Positions 41,913-50,235 of a DNA stretch of 64,000 nucleotides are shown here, piece by piece. The stretch covers positions 4,712,001 to 4,776,000 of the forward strand of contig NZ_CP080521.1 of NCBI RefSeq assembly GCF_019468565.1, written 5' to 3'. The stretch comes from Pseudonocardia sp. DSM 110487. GTDB lineage: Bacteria; Actinomycetota; Actinomycetes; Mycobacteriales; Pseudonocardiaceae. Position 1 is the first letter of the stretch, and each line of letters opens with the position of its first letter. Made by a program: the position numbers and the translations under genes. Under the pieces are notes generated by a model, which worked only from the letters and a program-made list of their open reading frames with translations, searched no databases and had not been told where the DNA came from.

Positions 41913-43330
41913 GGCGTCACCACCAGTGTCGTGCGACGGGTGTACGGGGCCAGCGCCGGCAGCAGGCCGGCGTGCAGTGCGGGTGTGTCGGCAGGCGGGT
42001 CGACGACGACGAGGACGTGGTTCCAGCCGGCCGAGCCGACGTTGTAGGCGAAGCGCGGGCCGGGCCCGTCGGCGGGGTCGTCGTGGGCGGGGAAGCTGAT
42101 CCCGCTGGTGAGGGCGTAGCCCGGTTCGTCGATCACGACGGCGGGGGAGCGGGTGGTGGTGGAGAACGCCACGTGGTGGCCCACGTCGGCGAGGGTCTGG
42201 GCCAGCCGCAGCGGCACCTGCATCAGCTCCTCGGTGCCCAGCACCAGCGTGAGCTCCCCTGGCCGGATGCCGGCCGCCGTGGCGAGCCCGTCGGCCAGCC
42301 GGGGCAAGGCCGACGTGAGCGCACGGTGTTCGGACGGGCCGAACCCGTGCCGCGCCCCCGCCGGGAGCGCGGAGGGCCACCCCAGAGCCCGCAGCTCGAC
42401 CCGCGAGTCGCGTTCTGCGTGCCCGCGAGTCGCGCTCTGAGTGCGCGCGAGTCGCGGCGTGAGCGCACCGGGGCCGGGGGCGGGACCGAGCTCCGCAGTC
42501 AATGCCGCCGCCCGTTCCGCGATGTCCGGTGGCAGCTCGACCGACCCGCGGGCCAGCGCGACCACGTCGAGGCGCGCCCCGAGCGCGGCGACCTCGGCAG
42601 CGAGCTCCCCGCCCGGCGGCCGCACGTCGACGAGCGCCGCAACGACGTAGCGCTCCCGCGGTGCGGCCCGGTGCAGCGCGGTGATCGTGTTGAGGACGGT
42701 GCGCCCGGTGGACAGCTCGTCGTCGACCAGCACGAGCGGGCGCCCGCCCCTGAGCAGGTCGGGGTCGGCGGGCAGCAGCATGTGGTCGGTGGCGTGCGAG
42801 TGCTCCTCGGTGAACGCGCCCGCCGCAGCGAACCCGGGCACCGGCCGCCGGGTGGAGTGCAGCACGTCGGCGTCTCCCAGCCCTTCCGCGACGCAATGGC
42901 CGAGCGCCGTTGCCGTCTCGGCGAACCCGAGCACGAGCGCGTCGGGCGGCTCACCGATCGCAGCCTGTGCCGCCGCGTGCTGTGCTGCCGCGTGGAGCGC
43001 GCCGATCGCGGTGACGTCGCCCGCCACCGCCGCGTGCAGCAGCGGCACCGGCAGCGCCCGTGCCGGCCGGTCGGCGAGCGCGTCGGCGACGAGCCCGCCG
43101 AGCAGCAGGCCTGCCGAGCGGACGAGGCGCGGGTCGGTGGGCACGTGCTTGCCGAGCACGCGCGAGACGAGCAGCTGGGCGCGCCGCGGGTTGCGCCGCA
43201 GTGCGAGCCCGAGCAGCACGCGCGGGTCGGCGCCGTGACCGGTACGGGGTCCGGCCGGGTGCAGCCGCACCCCGAGGCGGTCGATCACACCCCCATGCAT
43301 CTCAGTGGAGTGATCAGCGATGCCGGTCAT
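41909..43330 (-). CDS. Phosphoribosyltransferase of the Ter module (TRSP-type C-terminus)
   Basis: A 473-residue protein. The PRPP-binding motif is LVLVDDELSTGRTVLNTI near residue 205-222, within a type I PRTase fold. The C-terminal part (EHRALTSALPRLADGL, ELTLVLGTEELMQVPLRLA, YALTSGISFPAHDDP) is the TRSP domain found in Ter-linked PRTases. It likely attaches ribose phosphate to a base-like compound. ATG 43330 overlaps the stop of the lyase gene (ATGA). Three 22-bp spaced CGCGAGTCGCG copies (42402-42456) encode an Arg-rich linker between the domains. Confidence 0.88.
   Translation of the reverse strand: MTGIADHSTEMHGGVIDRLGVRLHPAGPRTGHGADPRVLLGLALRRNPRRAQLLVSRVLGKHVPTDPRLVRSAGLLLGGLVADALADRPARALPVPLLHAAVAGDVTAIGALHAAAQHAAAQAAIGEPPDALVLGFAETATALGHCVAEGLGDADVLHSTRRPVPGFAAAGAFTEEHSHATDHMLLPADPDLLRGGRPLVLVDDELSTGRTVLNTITALHRAAPRERYVVAALVDVRPPGGELAAEVAALGARLDVVALARGSVELPPDIAERAAALTAELGPAPGPGALTPRLARTQSATRGHAERDSRVELRALGWPSALPAGARHGFGPSEHRALTSALPRLADGLATAAGIRPGELTLVLGTEELMQVPLRLAQTLADVGHHVAFSTTTRSPAVVIDEPGYALTSGISFPAHDDPADGPGPRFAYNVGSAGWNHVLVVVDPPADTPALHAGLLPALAPYTRRTTLVVTP
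42402..42456. repeat. CGCGAGTCGCG repeats inside the phosphoribosyltransferase gene
   Basis: The palindromic 11-mer CGCGAGTCGCG occurs at 42402, 42424 and 42446, a strict 22-bp period, with TTCTGCGTGCC and CTCTGAGTGCG between. It encodes the linker LARTQSATRGHAERDSR on the minus strand. It looks like an intergenic-type repeat that has entered coding DNA. Confidence 0.85.
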
Positions 43331-44496
43331 CGCGGCAGGCTCGCGGCCAGCAGATCGACGAAGGACACCCCGTCGGCGGCGACGCCGAACACCCGGGCCC
43401 GCAGCATGGTGTCGCGGGCCCACGCGGTGTGCGGCCGGATCTCGTTCATCTTGTTCCGGTGCACCGACGCCAGTACGCCCCCCGCGCGGCCCGCGCCGAG
43501 CACGTCCGCCGCGTCGCGGTGCTCCTCGTGGGAGACGACCGACAGCGCGTTGACGACGGCCACGTGGCTCGGGTGGATCGCGGTCTTGCCGGTGAGCCCG
43601 TTGGCGCGGTCGAGGGTGACCTCGCGGATCAGCCCGTCGATCGCCCGGGAGACGAGGTGGCCGCGCAGGTCGGGCTCGTCGTGCTCGACGAACGGCGACT
43701 GCCGCAGCTGCGGCTTGAAGATGCGTTCCGGGCCGCCGAAGTACTCCCAGACCGGGCCGGTGACGGTGAAGCCGGTGCCGTCGACCCTGCCGAGCACGTT
43801 GACCACGTCGGCGATCAGGTCGCTGACCACCTTGACGTCGTAGATGGACAGGTCAGGCGAGCGCCGCAGCCCGTACAGCGCGCAGAGATCGGTGGCGCCG
43901 AGCCGAATGGCGAGGATGCGGTGCCGCTCGCGGTGCAGCAGGTCGCGCAGCCGCGTGAGCTCCTCGACGCGGGTCTCGGCGTACAGCACGGCGCCGGACT
44001 CGATCACCGGCATGACCCGCAGGACCGGTCCCGGCCCTCGCAACGCGTCGGCCTCGTCGACCGCGCGCAGGTAGGCCGCCCCGAGCGCGGCCGTGAACTT
44101 GGGCAGCACGAAACCGTCGATCACCGTGGAGGCGGGCCCGAGGCGCGTCACCAGCTGCGGGATCTGCCCCGGCTCCCGGACCCGGACGAACAGCAGCGGC
44201 AGCTCGGTGCGGGCCTGCTCGTGCAGTTCGGTGAACGCCGCGACCAGGTTGGCCTCGGCCTCGGCGAGTTCAGCATCGGCGATCGCGTCCTCGAGGCAGA
44301 CGACGACCGAGGTGACTCCGGCCGCTGCCTGCTTGGTGACGTCCGCGGCGAGCGCGGGACGGCTCGCCGGCATGTAGAGCGTGGCGCCGAGGGCCACCGC
44401 GAGCAGGTCGGCGGCGCTCTCGCGGCCGAACTGCTCGGGTGGCGCCTCGAACAGCGCGTCGGTGTCGGACGCGCTCAAGTACCCGAAGTGCCGCAC
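43327..44496 (-). CDS. HpcH/HpaI aldolase/citrate lyase-family protein of the Ter module
   Basis: A 389-residue TIM-barrel lyase. Features are LYMPASRPALAADV near the start, SVVVCLEDAIADAE with the acidic metal ligands, FVLPKF, RVMPVIESG, RLGATDLCALYGLRR and TGKTAIHPSHV. This group aligns with citrate-lyase-beta-like proteins seen in Ter clusters and probably cleaves or condenses a CoA- or keto-acid-type substrate. GTG 44496 with GAGGGGGG upstream is chosen over the extension to 44535. Its stop overlaps the PRTase start. It heads the coupled four-gene segment. Confidence 0.87.
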   Translation of the reverse strand: MRHFGYLSASDTDALFEAPPEQFGRESAADLLAVALGATLYMPASRPALAADVTKQAAAGVTSVVVCLEDAIADAELAEAEANLVAAFTELHEQARTELPLLFVRVREPGQIPQLVTRLGPASTVIDGFVLPKFTAALGAAYLRAVDEADALRGPGPVLRVMPVIESGAVLYAETRVEELTRLRDLLHRERHRILAIRLGATDLCALYGLRRSPDLSIYDVKVVSDLIADVVNVLGRVDGTGFTVTGPVWEYFGGPERIFKPQLRQSPFVEHDEPDLRGHLVSRAIDGLIREVTLDRANGLTGKTAIHPSHVAVVNALSVVSHEEHRDAADVLGAGRAGGVLASVHRNKMNEIRPHTAWARDTMLRARVFGVAADGVSFVDLLAASLPR

Positions 44497-44571
44497 GGCG
44501 GAGCCCCCCTCGACGACGCCACCCCGGTGTGGCACGGCATGTGAACGGTCGTGCTCGTTCCCCCGCGCGGG

Positions 44572-45243
44572 CTACTTGCGCCCGCGCGCCCACTCCATTC
44601 CCCAGCCGTACGCATCGTCGACGTCGGCCTGGCCGCCTCGGATGTAGCGCACCTCGCGGCGCACCACGAGGTCTCCGCCCTGGTTCTCCAGCATCGCGAT
44701 CACGCAGGTGGGCGAGCTCGGGTCGGGCTCGTCGAGCCGCACCTCGATCTCCGGCCCGCTGGCCGGGTGGAGGGTGACCACCCCGCCGGCGCTGGCCCAG
44801 TTGGGCACACCCTCGTAGATGAAGGTGAACACCAGGATGCGGCGGATCTCGTCGACCCGCGACAGGTCGATGAACATGTTCTCGCCGCCGCTGGCCGTCC
44901 CGGAGCGGTCGTCGCCGTCCAGCCGGATGATCGGCGCGCCGTGGTAGGGCGCCTGGAACGCGTTGCCGAGCGCCTGCACCACGCCCTTGCTGCCGTCGGA
45001 GAACTCCCAGAGGCAGGCGAGGTCGAGGTCGATCGCGTTGCCGCGGCGCTTGCCGAACAGGCCCCGGCTCTGCTGCTGCTCGCCAGCGCTCCACCGGAGG
45101 TTCACGCGCAGCTGGCCGCCCGTCGCGCCTCGCTTGGTGAGCGAGACGCTCGGCGCGGACTTGGTGAGCGTGACCTTGGACAGGGACACCCCGCCCGAGT
45201 CACCCGCGGGCTTCGACGGCCGCTTGGTGTAGTCGATCGCCAC
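44572..45243 (-). CDS. TerD-family protein (2), longer variant
   Basis: A 223-residue protein. A 30-residue N-terminal stretch with repeated LTK motifs (VSLSKVTLTKSAPSVSLTKR) precedes the TerD fold: LRVNLRWSAGEQQQ, RGLFGKRRGNAIDLDLACLWE, GENMFIDLSRVDEIRRILVF. The usual GDNLTGEGEGDD calcium loop is replaced by LDGDDRSGTASGGEN, so ion binding may differ. A C-terminal extension ends DDAYGWGMEWARGRK. It lies 9 bp after the TerD gene at 45253 and 75 bp before the lyase gene, probably one transcript. Confidence 0.9.
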   Translation of the reverse strand: MAIDYTKRPSKPAGDSGGVSLSKVTLTKSAPSVSLTKRGATGGQLRVNLRWSAGEQQQSRGLFGKRRGNAIDLDLACLWEFSDGSKGVVQALGNAFQAPYHGAPIIRLDGDDRSGTASGGENMFIDLSRVDEIRRILVFTFIYEGVPNWASAGGVVTLHPASGPEIEVRLDEPDPSSPTCVIAMLENQGGDLVVRREVRYIRGGQADVDDAYGWGMEWARGRK

Positions 45244-45252
45244 GACGGGAGA

Positions 45253-45828
45253 TCAGACGTTGACGCCGTAGTCGCGGGCGATGCCGGCGAGCCCGGAGGC
45301 GTAGCCCTGGCCCACGGCGCGGAACTTCCAGTCGGCGCCGTTGCGGTAGACCTCGCCGAACACCATCGCGGTCTCGGTGGAGGCGTCCTCGGAGAGGTCG
45401 TAGCGGGCGATCTCCTTGGAGTCGGCGGCGTTGACCACGCGGATGAAGGCGTTGCGCACCTGGCCGAAGCTCTGCCCGCGCTCGTCGCCCTGGTAGATGC
45501 TGACCATGAAGACGATCTTGTCGGTCTCCGGGGTCAGCGCGGCCAGGTTGACCTTGACCTGCTCGTCGTCGCCCTCGCCCTCGCCGGTGAGGTTGTCGCC
45601 GGTGTGCTCGACGGTGCCGTCGGGCGTCACCAGGTTGTTGAAGAAGATGAAGTGCTTGTCGGACACGACCTTCCCGTCGGGGCCCGCGACGATCGCGGAC
45701 GCGTCCAGGTCGAACTCCGCGCCGGTGGTGGTGCGGGTGTCCCATCCGAGGCCGACGACCACGTTGGTCAGGCCGGGGGCCTCCTTGCTGAGGCTGACGT
45801 TTCCACCCTTGGTGAGGCTGACGCTCAC
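45253..45828 (-). CDS. terD: TerD-family calcium-binding stress protein (3)
   Basis: A 191-residue canonical TerD. MSVSLTKGGNVSLSKEAPGL, VVGLGWDTR, FDLDASAIV, HTGDNLTGEGEGDDEQVKV and the C-terminal AVGQGYASGLAGIARDYGV are all typical, with intact acidic Ca2+ ligands. The GTG start at 45828 follows a 5' leader with a GGGGGG-TTCGAG-CCCCCC hairpin. It is the first gene of the minus-strand Ter operon that runs to terB. It is closest to general stress TerD/TerE proteins. Confidence 0.95.
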   Translation of the reverse strand: MSVSLTKGGNVSLSKEAPGLTNVVVGLGWDTRTTTGAEFDLDASAIVAGPDGKVVSDKHFIFFNNLVTPDGTVEHTGDNLTGEGEGDDEQVKVNLAALTPETDKIVFMVSIYQGDERGQSFGQVRNAFIRVVNAADSKEIARYDLSEDASTETAMVFGEVYRNGADWKFRAVGQGYASGLAGIARDYGVNV

Positions 45829-46076
45829 GTACTGCTCCGCATCTGTCGCGGGGGGCTCGAACCCCCCTGGTTCCGAGCTGGGCGCGGCCGAGCTTAACGG
45901 GATGAACCGGACTCGACGCCACGCCTGTCACATCGGCAACGGAAGACCTGTCCGTCCGGTTCCCGTGCACGCTCCCGGCTCGGGCCGGGGTCCATCGGGC
46001 GGACCGCGATCACCCGCCCGTGTCGCCGTCAGGACGCCCGGCAACACTGTCGGTGCCCGGTCCTACACTCGCGGCC
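45829..46076. promoter_or_regulatory. Divergent terD-polA promoter region
   Basis: A 248-bp spacer between the Ter operon and polA. A TACACT -10-like hexamer at 46064-46069, 7 bases before the polA GTG and without a ribosome-binding site, suggests a leaderless polA transcript. On the other side a GC hairpin (45850-45867) lies in the terD leader. No clear repressor palindrome was found. Confidence 0.45.
45850..45867 (-). promoter_or_regulatory. terD leader hairpin resembling a tRNA T-arm
   Basis: On the minus strand GGGGGG-TTCGAG-CCCCCC forms a perfect 6-bp stem with a tRNA T-loop-like sequence, about 20 bases upstream of the terD start. No other tRNA parts (acceptor pairing, anticodon arm, CCA) are present. 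Confidence 0.5.
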
Positions 46077-48893
46077 GTGAGCACCGCCACCACCACGTCC
46101 AGCAAGCCGGGCGCTGCACAGGCGCAGCCGCCGTCGACGGGAAGGCGGTTGCTGCTGCTCGACGGCCATTCGCTGGCCTACCGCGCGTTCTTCGCGCTGC
46201 CCGCGGAGAACTTCCGCACCGGCACGGGGCAGACCACCAACGCGGTCTACGGCTTCACGTCGATGCTGATCAACCTGCTGCGCGACGAGCAGCCCACCCA
46301 CCTCGCGGTGTGCTTCGACGTCTCGCGCTCCACGTTCCGCAACGAGCGCTACGCCGAGTACAAGGCGAATCGGACGACGACTCCGGACGACTTCCGCGGC
46401 CAGATCGACCTCATCAAGGAGGTGCTGCGCGCGCTCAACATCCCGGAGTTCGGCGTCGAGGGCTACGAGGCGGACGACGTGATCGCCACCCTGGCCAGCC
46501 AGGCCGAGGCCGATGGCTTCCAGGTGTCCATCACCACCGGCGACCGCGACGCGTTCCAGCTGGTCAGCGACAACGTGATGGTGCTCTACCCGAAGCGAGG
46601 GGTATCGGAGCTCTCGCGGGTCGACCCGGCCGAGGTGATGAACCGCTACGGGCTCACGCCCGCGCAGTACCCCGACTTCGCGGCGCTGCGTGGCGACCCG
46701 AGCGACAACCTGCCGAGCATCCCGGGCGTCGGGGAGAAGACGGCGGCCAAGTGGGTGCGCGAGTTCGGCTCGCTCGCCGACCTCACCGACCGCGTCGACG
46801 AGGTCAAGGGCAAGGCGGGCGACGCGCTGCGTGCCCACCTCGCGGGCGTCCTGCTCAACCGCCAGCTCACCGAGCTGATCCGCGACGTCCCGCTCGACGC
46901 CGTTCCCGCCGACCTCGCCGTGCGCCCGTGGGACCGCGACGCGGTCCACCGGCTGTTCGACGAGCTGGAGTTCCGGGTGCTGCGCGAGCGGCTCTTCGCC
47001 ACGCTGCAGAGCGCCGAGCCAGAGGCCGAGGGCGGCATCGAGGTGCAGGGTGGCACGATCGAGCCCGGCGGGGTGCGGGCATGGCTCGACGAGCACGCCC
47101 GCGCCGGTCGCCGCATCGGCATCGCGTTCGCGGGAGTGCGGGGCGGCGTCACCACCTCGGACCTCACCGGCATCGGGCTCGCGGTGGGCGAGCCCACCGT
47201 GGAGGCCCGTGCAGGGCTCGATTCCCGCCCACCCGCCGCCGCCGGCGTGCCGCAGGCGGGCTACCTGGACGTCACCCGGCTCACCCCGGACGACGAGGCC
47301 GCGCTGGGGGAGTGGCTCGCCGACCCGTCCGTCCCGAAGACCGCCCACGACGCCAAGTCCGCGCTCCACGCGCTGCGCGGGCGCGGTTGGACGCTCGCGG
47401 GCCTCACCAGCGACACCGCGCTCGCGGCCTACCTCGCCCGGCCCGGGCAGCGCAGCTTCGACCTGGCCGACCTCGCGCTGCGCTACCTGCGCCGCGAGCT
47501 GCGCTCCGACGGCGAGGTCGAGAACGGCCAGCTGTCGCTGCTCGGCGGCGAGGAGGAGGCCGACGCGGCCCACGCGCAGGCGCAGATGATCGCCGCGTCC
47601 GCCGTCGCCGACCTGGCAGACGCACTCGACGTCGAGCTGGCGCAGCGCGGGGGCACCGAGCTTCTCGCCGAGCTGGAGCTGCCCCTCGAGTACGTGCTCG
47701 CCGACCTGGAGACCGCGGGCATCGCCGTCGACCACGAGGCCCTCTCCGCCCTGGAGGCGGAGTTCGCCGCGCAGGTCAAGCAGGCCGCGCAGGACGCATA
47801 CGCCGTGATCGGCAAGGAGATCAACCTCGGCTCGCCCAAGCAGCTGCAGGTCGTGCTGTTCGACGAGCTGGGCATGCCGAAGACCAAGCGCACCAAGACC
47901 GGCTACACCACCGACGCCGACGCGCTGCAGACGCTCTACGAGCAGACCGGCCACGAGTTCCTGTCCCACCTTCTCCTGCACCGCGACGCCATGCGGCTCA
48001 AGGTCACCGTCGAGGGGCTGCTCAAGTCGATCGCCGACGACGGCCGCATCCACACCACCTACAGCCAGACGATCGCCGCCACCGGCCGCCTCTCGTCCAC
48101 CGAGCCCAACCTGCAGAACGTCCCGATCCGCACGGCGGCGGGCCGCCGGATCCGCGAGACGTTCGTGGTGGGCCCGGCACCTGCTGATTTCTCGTGGGCG
48201 GAGCTGATGACCGCCGACTACAGCCAGATCGAGATGCGGATCATGGCGCACCTGTCGGAGGATTCCGCGCTCATCGAGGCGTTCCGCTCCAGCCACGACT
48301 TCCACGCCGATACCGCGGCGCGGGTGTTCGGCTGCGAGCCCACCGAAGTGTCGGTGGAGCAGCGGGCCAAGATCAAGGCGATGAACTACGGGCTGGCCTA
48401 CGGCCTGTCCGCGTTCGGTCTGTCCGGCCAGCTGCGGATCTCCACCGAGGAGGCCCGCGCATTGATGGACGACTACTTCGAGGTCTTCGGCGGGGTGCGC
48501 GACTACCTGCGCAGCATCGTCGACATCGCCCGCAAGGAGGGCTACACAGCCACGATCATGGGCCGCCGCCGCTACCTGCCCGACCTCACGAGCGACAACC
48601 GGCAGCGCCGCGAGATGGCCGAGCGCATGGCCCTCAACGCGCCGATCCAGGGCAGCGCCGCCGACATCATCAAGGTCGCGATGCTCGGCGTCCACCGCGC
48701 CCTCACCGCCGAGGGCCTGCGCAGCCGCATGCTGCTGCAGGTGCACGACGAGCTCGTGCTCGAGGTGGCCGAGGGGGAGCGCGAGCGGGTGGAGGAGCTC
48801 GTCCGGCGCGAGATGGGTGCGGCAGCGAAGCTGTCGGTGCCCCTCGAGATCTCCGTCGGGTACGGGCGCAGCTGGGACGACGCGGCGCACTGA
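46077..48893 (+). CDS. polA: DNA polymerase I
   Basis: A 938-residue A-family polymerase. The N-terminal 5'-3' nuclease (LLLLDGHSLAYRAFFALP, EGYEADDVIATLA, GDPSDNLPSIPGVGEKTA) is intact. The middle 3'-5' exonuclease-like domain lacks the usual DxE and is likely inactive, as in other actinobacteria. The polymerase has motif A DYSQIEMRIMAHLSED, motif B RAKIKAMNYGLAYG and motif C LLQVHDELVLEV. It fills repair gaps and removes Okazaki primers. GTG 46077 (VSTATTTSS) is chosen; a TACACT promoter element just upstream fits a leaderless mRNA. Confidence 0.97.
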   Translation: MSTATTTSSKPGAAQAQPPSTGRRLLLLDGHSLAYRAFFALPAENFRTGTGQTTNAVYGFTSMLINLLRDEQPTHLAVCFDVSRSTFRNERYAEYKANRTTTPDDFRGQIDLIKEVLRALNIPEFGVEGYEADDVIATLASQAEADGFQVSITTGDRDAFQLVSDNVMVLYPKRGVSELSRVDPAEVMNRYGLTPAQYPDFAALRGDPSDNLPSIPGVGEKTAAKWVREFGSLADLTDRVDEVKGKAGDALRAHLAGVLLNRQLTELIRDVPLDAVPADLAVRPWDRDAVHRLFDELEFRVLRERLFATLQSAEPEAEGGIEVQGGTIEPGGVRAWLDEHARAGRRIGIAFAGVRGGVTTSDLTGIGLAVGEPTVEARAGLDSRPPAAAGVPQAGYLDVTRLTPDDEAALGEWLADPSVPKTAHDAKSALHALRGRGWTLAGLTSDTALAAYLARPGQRSFDLADLALRYLRRELRSDGEVENGQLSLLGGEEEADAAHAQAQMIAASAVADLADALDVELAQRGGTELLAELELPLEYVLADLETAGIAVDHEALSALEAEFAAQVKQAAQDAYAVIGKEINLGSPKQLQVVLFDELGMPKTKRTKTGYTTDADALQTLYEQTGHEFLSHLLLHRDAMRLKVTVEGLLKSIADDGRIHTTYSQTIAATGRLSSTEPNLQNVPIRTAAGRRIRETFVVGPAPADFSWAELMTADYSQIEMRIMAHLSEDSALIEAFRSSHDFHADTAARVFGCEPTEVSVEQRAKIKAMNYGLAYGLSAFGLSGQLRISTEEARALMDDYFEVFGGVRDYLRSIVDIARKEGYTATIMGRRRYLPDLTSDNRQRREMAERMALNAPIQGSAADIIKVAMLGVHRALTAEGLRSRMLLQVHDELVLEVAEGERERVEELVRREMGAAAKLSVPLEISVGYGRSWDDAAH

Positions 48894-48912
48894 CCGCCGC
48901 CGAAGCTGGACA

Positions 48913-48973
48913 TGATCGTGCGTTCGGCGCCGGTGCGGCCACATGCGGCCGCCGGCGCACCGACCGCGTGATC
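48913..48973. repeat. 61-bp palindromic element, copy C
   Basis: TGATC at both ends, 61 bp, with the core GTGCGGCCACATGCGGCC and flanking GGCGCCGGTGCGG/CCGCCGGCGCACC arms. It lies 20 bp after polA, between convergent genes. The arms suggest an orientation opposite to copy D. Confidence 0.75.
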
Positions 48974-49014
48974 TTGGTTTCTGAGGTGGGCAGCTTTGGC
49001 GGCGCGTCTTGGAG

Positions 49015-49075
49015 TGATCGTCGGGTGGGTGCGTGGCCGGCCGCATGCGGCCGCTCGTGCACCCATCCGCTGATC
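49015..49075. repeat. 61-bp palindromic element, copy D
   Basis: TGATC to TGATC in 61 bp, with the core GGCCGGCCGCATGCGGCC and outer arms GGGTGCGTGG/CTCGTGCACCC. It lies 41 bp after copy C and 43 bp before the alcohol dehydrogenase stop. Confidence 0.85.
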
Positions 49076-49117
49076 ATGCTCCTGGCGGCGGCGTTGCGGT
49101 GGACCTCGACCTGATCA

Positions 49118-50146
49118 TCAGGGAACGAGGACACCCCGACCGTGCATGCGGCCCTGCTCGAGGTCGGCCATCGCGTCGGCGAAGGCGTCGAGCGGGTAGG
49201 TGCGGGTGTGCACCGGTGCCGCGCCCGTCGCCGCGAGTGCCATCAGTTCGCGCAGGTCGTCGTGCGTGCCCACGGCGTTCCCGACGATGCTGATCTCGGG
49301 CAGCACCACCGCGAAGGTCAGCACCCGCAGCTCGCCGCCGTAGCCCACCACGAAGTAGGTGCCGCGAGCACGCACCATGCCGATGGCGGCGGCCACGGCG
49401 TCCCCCTCGCCGACGAAGTCGATGACCACCTCGGCTCCGGCGCCGCCGGTCAGGGCGCGAACACGCTCGACCTGCTGCTCGTCAGCGGGAACGACGTGGT
49501 GCGCGCCGACGCCCGTGGCCAGCTTGAGCGCGTCGGGGTCGCGGTCGACGGCGATGACCTCGGCGGCGGTGAGAGCGCGCAGGCACTGCACACCGATGTG
49601 CCCGAGTCCGCCGATCCCGACGACGACCACGCGCGTCCCGGGCCCGAGCAGCGGCACAGCCTTGCGGACGACGTGCATCACGGTCAGCCCCGCGTCGGCG
49701 TGCGGCGCGACCTCGGCCGGCCGCAACCCGGACGGGAGCGTCAACACGGCGCGATCGGCCGTCGCGAACAGCTCGGCGAACCCGCCGTCGCGGGTCAGGC
49801 CGTTGAAGGCGAGACCGCGGGCGCAGCGCATGTCGTCGCCGATCCGGCAGGCCGGGCAGACACCGCACGACTGCTGCGGGTGGCAGATGACGGCGTCGCC
49901 GACGGCGACGTTCTCGACAGCCGACCCGACCTCGTGCACCCACCCGCTGTTCTCGTGCCCGAGCGTCAGCGGCAGCTCGGTGGGCACCGCTGGGGCGAAC
50001 CACCCGTCACGGATGTGGAGATCGGTGCGGCACGGCCCGGCACCGCCGACCCGGACAACGACGTCGTGCGGGCCGCGGACCTCCGGTTCGGGCACCTGCT
50101 CGAGCTGCGGCTGCTGGTGGTACGCGTGGAGCCGGACGGCCTTCAT
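49118..50146 (-). CDS. Zinc-dependent alcohol dehydrogenase (MDR family)
   Basis: A 342-residue medium-chain dehydrogenase. Catalytic zinc ligands are in GPCRTDLHIRDG and GHENSG; the structural zinc lobe reads PQQSCGVCPACRIGDDMRC, with four cysteines. The nucleotide fold is VVVVGIGGLGHIG with VIAVDRD, indicating NAD. The active-site cysteine sits in a Pro-Cys pair, as in NAD-dependent alcohol/formaldehyde-type enzymes. The likely reaction is reversible alcohol-aldehyde oxidation; substrate unknown. It converges with polA across the repeat pair and stands alone. Confidence 0.93.
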   Translation of the reverse strand: MKAVRLHAYHQQPQLEQVPEPEVRGPHDVVVRVGGAGPCRTDLHIRDGWFAPAVPTELPLTLGHENSGWVHEVGSAVENVAVGDAVICHPQQSCGVCPACRIGDDMRCARGLAFNGLTRDGGFAELFATADRAVLTLPSGLRPAEVAPHADAGLTVMHVVRKAVPLLGPGTRVVVVGIGGLGHIGVQCLRALTAAEVIAVDRDPDALKLATGVGAHHVVPADEQQVERVRALTGGAGAEVVIDFVGEGDAVAAAIGMVRARGTYFVVGYGGELRVLTFAVVLPEISIVGNAVGTHDDLRELMALAATGAAPVHTRTYPLDAFADAMADLEQGRMHGRGVLVP

Positions 50147-50235
50147 GACGCCTCCCGGGGGATGGGTGACCGCGCCGAGCGGCCCAGCGTCACAGGTGTC
50201 GCGGGAGCTGTCGTCCGCCGTTCGGTCATGCGAGG

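Noticed and set aside
31937..45828. Ter/chaperone region as an integrative mobile island
   Set aside because: No integrase, transposase, direct-repeat ends or tRNA attachment site was found, and base composition does not look different from neighbours by eye.
45840..45900. A tRNA gene near the terD start
   Set aside because: Only a T-arm-like hairpin exists; acceptor stem, D arm and anticodon arm cannot be formed.
46029..49046. 1005-residue minus-strand open frame across polA
   Set aside because: Shadow of polA without any protein family features.
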